The translations under genes were made by a program, and so were the position numbers. A stretch of DNA of 64,000 nt from SUG2458 sp963651465 (GTDB lineage Bacteria; Bacillota_I; Bacilli_A; RFN20; CAG-826), in assembly GCA_963651465.1 (NCBI GenBank), contig CAVJPS010000015.1, positions 1 to 64,000 of the forward strand, read 5' to 3'. This document shows positions 63,663-64,000 of the stretch, piece after piece. Position 1 is the first letter of the stretch. Each line of letters begins with the position of its first letter. Below the pieces are notes generated by a model. It was not told the origin of the DNA. It saw only the letters and a program-made list of their open reading frames with translations, and did no database searches.

Positions 63663-64000
63663 TTAAAATACCTCACTTTTCTTTTTTATAATTCTTTTAT
63701 CAGTAATTACTATATCAATTTTTTTATCATGATATTCAGCATCAATTTTATCACTATATATTTGTTCGTCAAAACAAATTCCAATTGTAATTACTTTATT
63801 AGTGATTACTTTATCATAAAATCCCTTTCCGTATCCAATTCGATTACCATATACATCAAAACAAACTCCAGGTACAACCATAATTGAAATATCATCTAAG
63901 GATACTAGTTTTTCTTTTTGTATTTTAGGTTCCATGACTTTAAATAGACTAATTTCTAAATTATCAAACGAATCAAATAAATAGAAATCTAAATGTTCTC
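63663..64000 (-). CDS. 5-formyltetrahydrofolate cyclo-ligase, 5' end beyond the window
   Basis: C-terminal part of the ATP-dependent enzyme that turns 5-formyl-THF into 5,10-methenyl-THF. The frame stays open to the window edge without a stop, so the ATG at 63935 is internal. Recognisable parts are KVMEPKIQK, DISIMVVPGVCFD, RIGYGKGFYDK and HDKKIDIVITD, the family's phosphate loop and folate-binding stretches. The stop lies two bases before the M32 start. Confidence 0.88.
   Translation of the reverse strand, partial: EHLDFYLFDSFDNLEISLFKVMEPKIQKEKLVSLDDISIMVVPGVCFDVYGNRIGYGKGFYDKVITNKVITIGICFDEQIYSDKIDAEYHDKKIDIVITDKRIIKKKSEVF

Overview
The window is AT-rich DNA of a low-GC Gram-positive (Bacillota) bacterium. 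Shine-Dalgarno sites are strong (AGGAGG type), the code is standard (TGA stops, TGG for Trp, one tRNA-Trp with anticodon CCA), all 11 tRNA genes encode their CCA end, and several promoters carry an extended -10 (TGnTATAAT). The gene set suggests a gut-type Bacilli/Erysipelotrichia-like lineage, but nothing here fixes the genus. I see no prophage, insertion sequence or CRISPR array. A run of 10 N (26704-26713) marks an assembly join.

Layout. 0-10 kb: typA, the tldD/tldE pair, a large acidic membrane protein, and galE with a degenerate galactose-1-phosphate uridylyltransferase-like gene. 10-15.5 kb: small membrane and zinc-ribbon genes, an alpha/beta hydrolase, then a LytS-type histidine kinase and a response regulator with a SARP-like output domain. 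Next to these lie an unlisted 50-residue membrane peptide and a structured small RNA, each behind the same promoter architecture. 15.7-26.4 kb has a polyamine theme: agmatinase plus a tandem-duplicated SpeD-like decarboxylase, and potABCD, with rubrerythrin, a PAP2 phosphatase and ten tRNAs between. 26.8-31.8 kb: a thioredoxin-like lipoprotein, a nucleoside-deaminase operon and an unknown protein. 31.8-44.7 kb: a MarR-controlled ABC exporter, a P-type ATPase under a Mn2+ (yybP-ykoY) riboswitch, a six-gene operon ending in an Abi-family HEPN gene, an M18 aminopeptidase and a chromate-transporter pair. 44.8-52.6 kb: two tandem ABC-FtsX fusions, small genes and a CotH-like lipoprotein. 52.7-60.1 kb has a cyclic-di-GMP theme: two diguanylate cyclases, one GGDEF-EAL phosphodiesterase and an apparently orphan c-di-GMP-I riboswitch. 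60-64 kb: an ABC-F ATPase, an M32 carboxypeptidase and a 5-formyl-THF cyclo-ligase cut by the window edge.

How the parts may work together. Agmatinase and the SpeD-like enzyme, with no spermidine synthase beside them, could make putrescine from arginine if the SpeD-like protein decarboxylates arginine; PotABCD would import polyamines. The kinase/regulator pair probably drives the peptide gene and the small RNA, because both promoters have TTACC-N6-TTACC-N11-TATWWT and no good -35. The three c-di-GMP enzymes and the riboswitch form a local signalling cluster whose output gene is not obvious.

Limits. All identifications come from reading motifs and family resemblance; no search or folding program was run.
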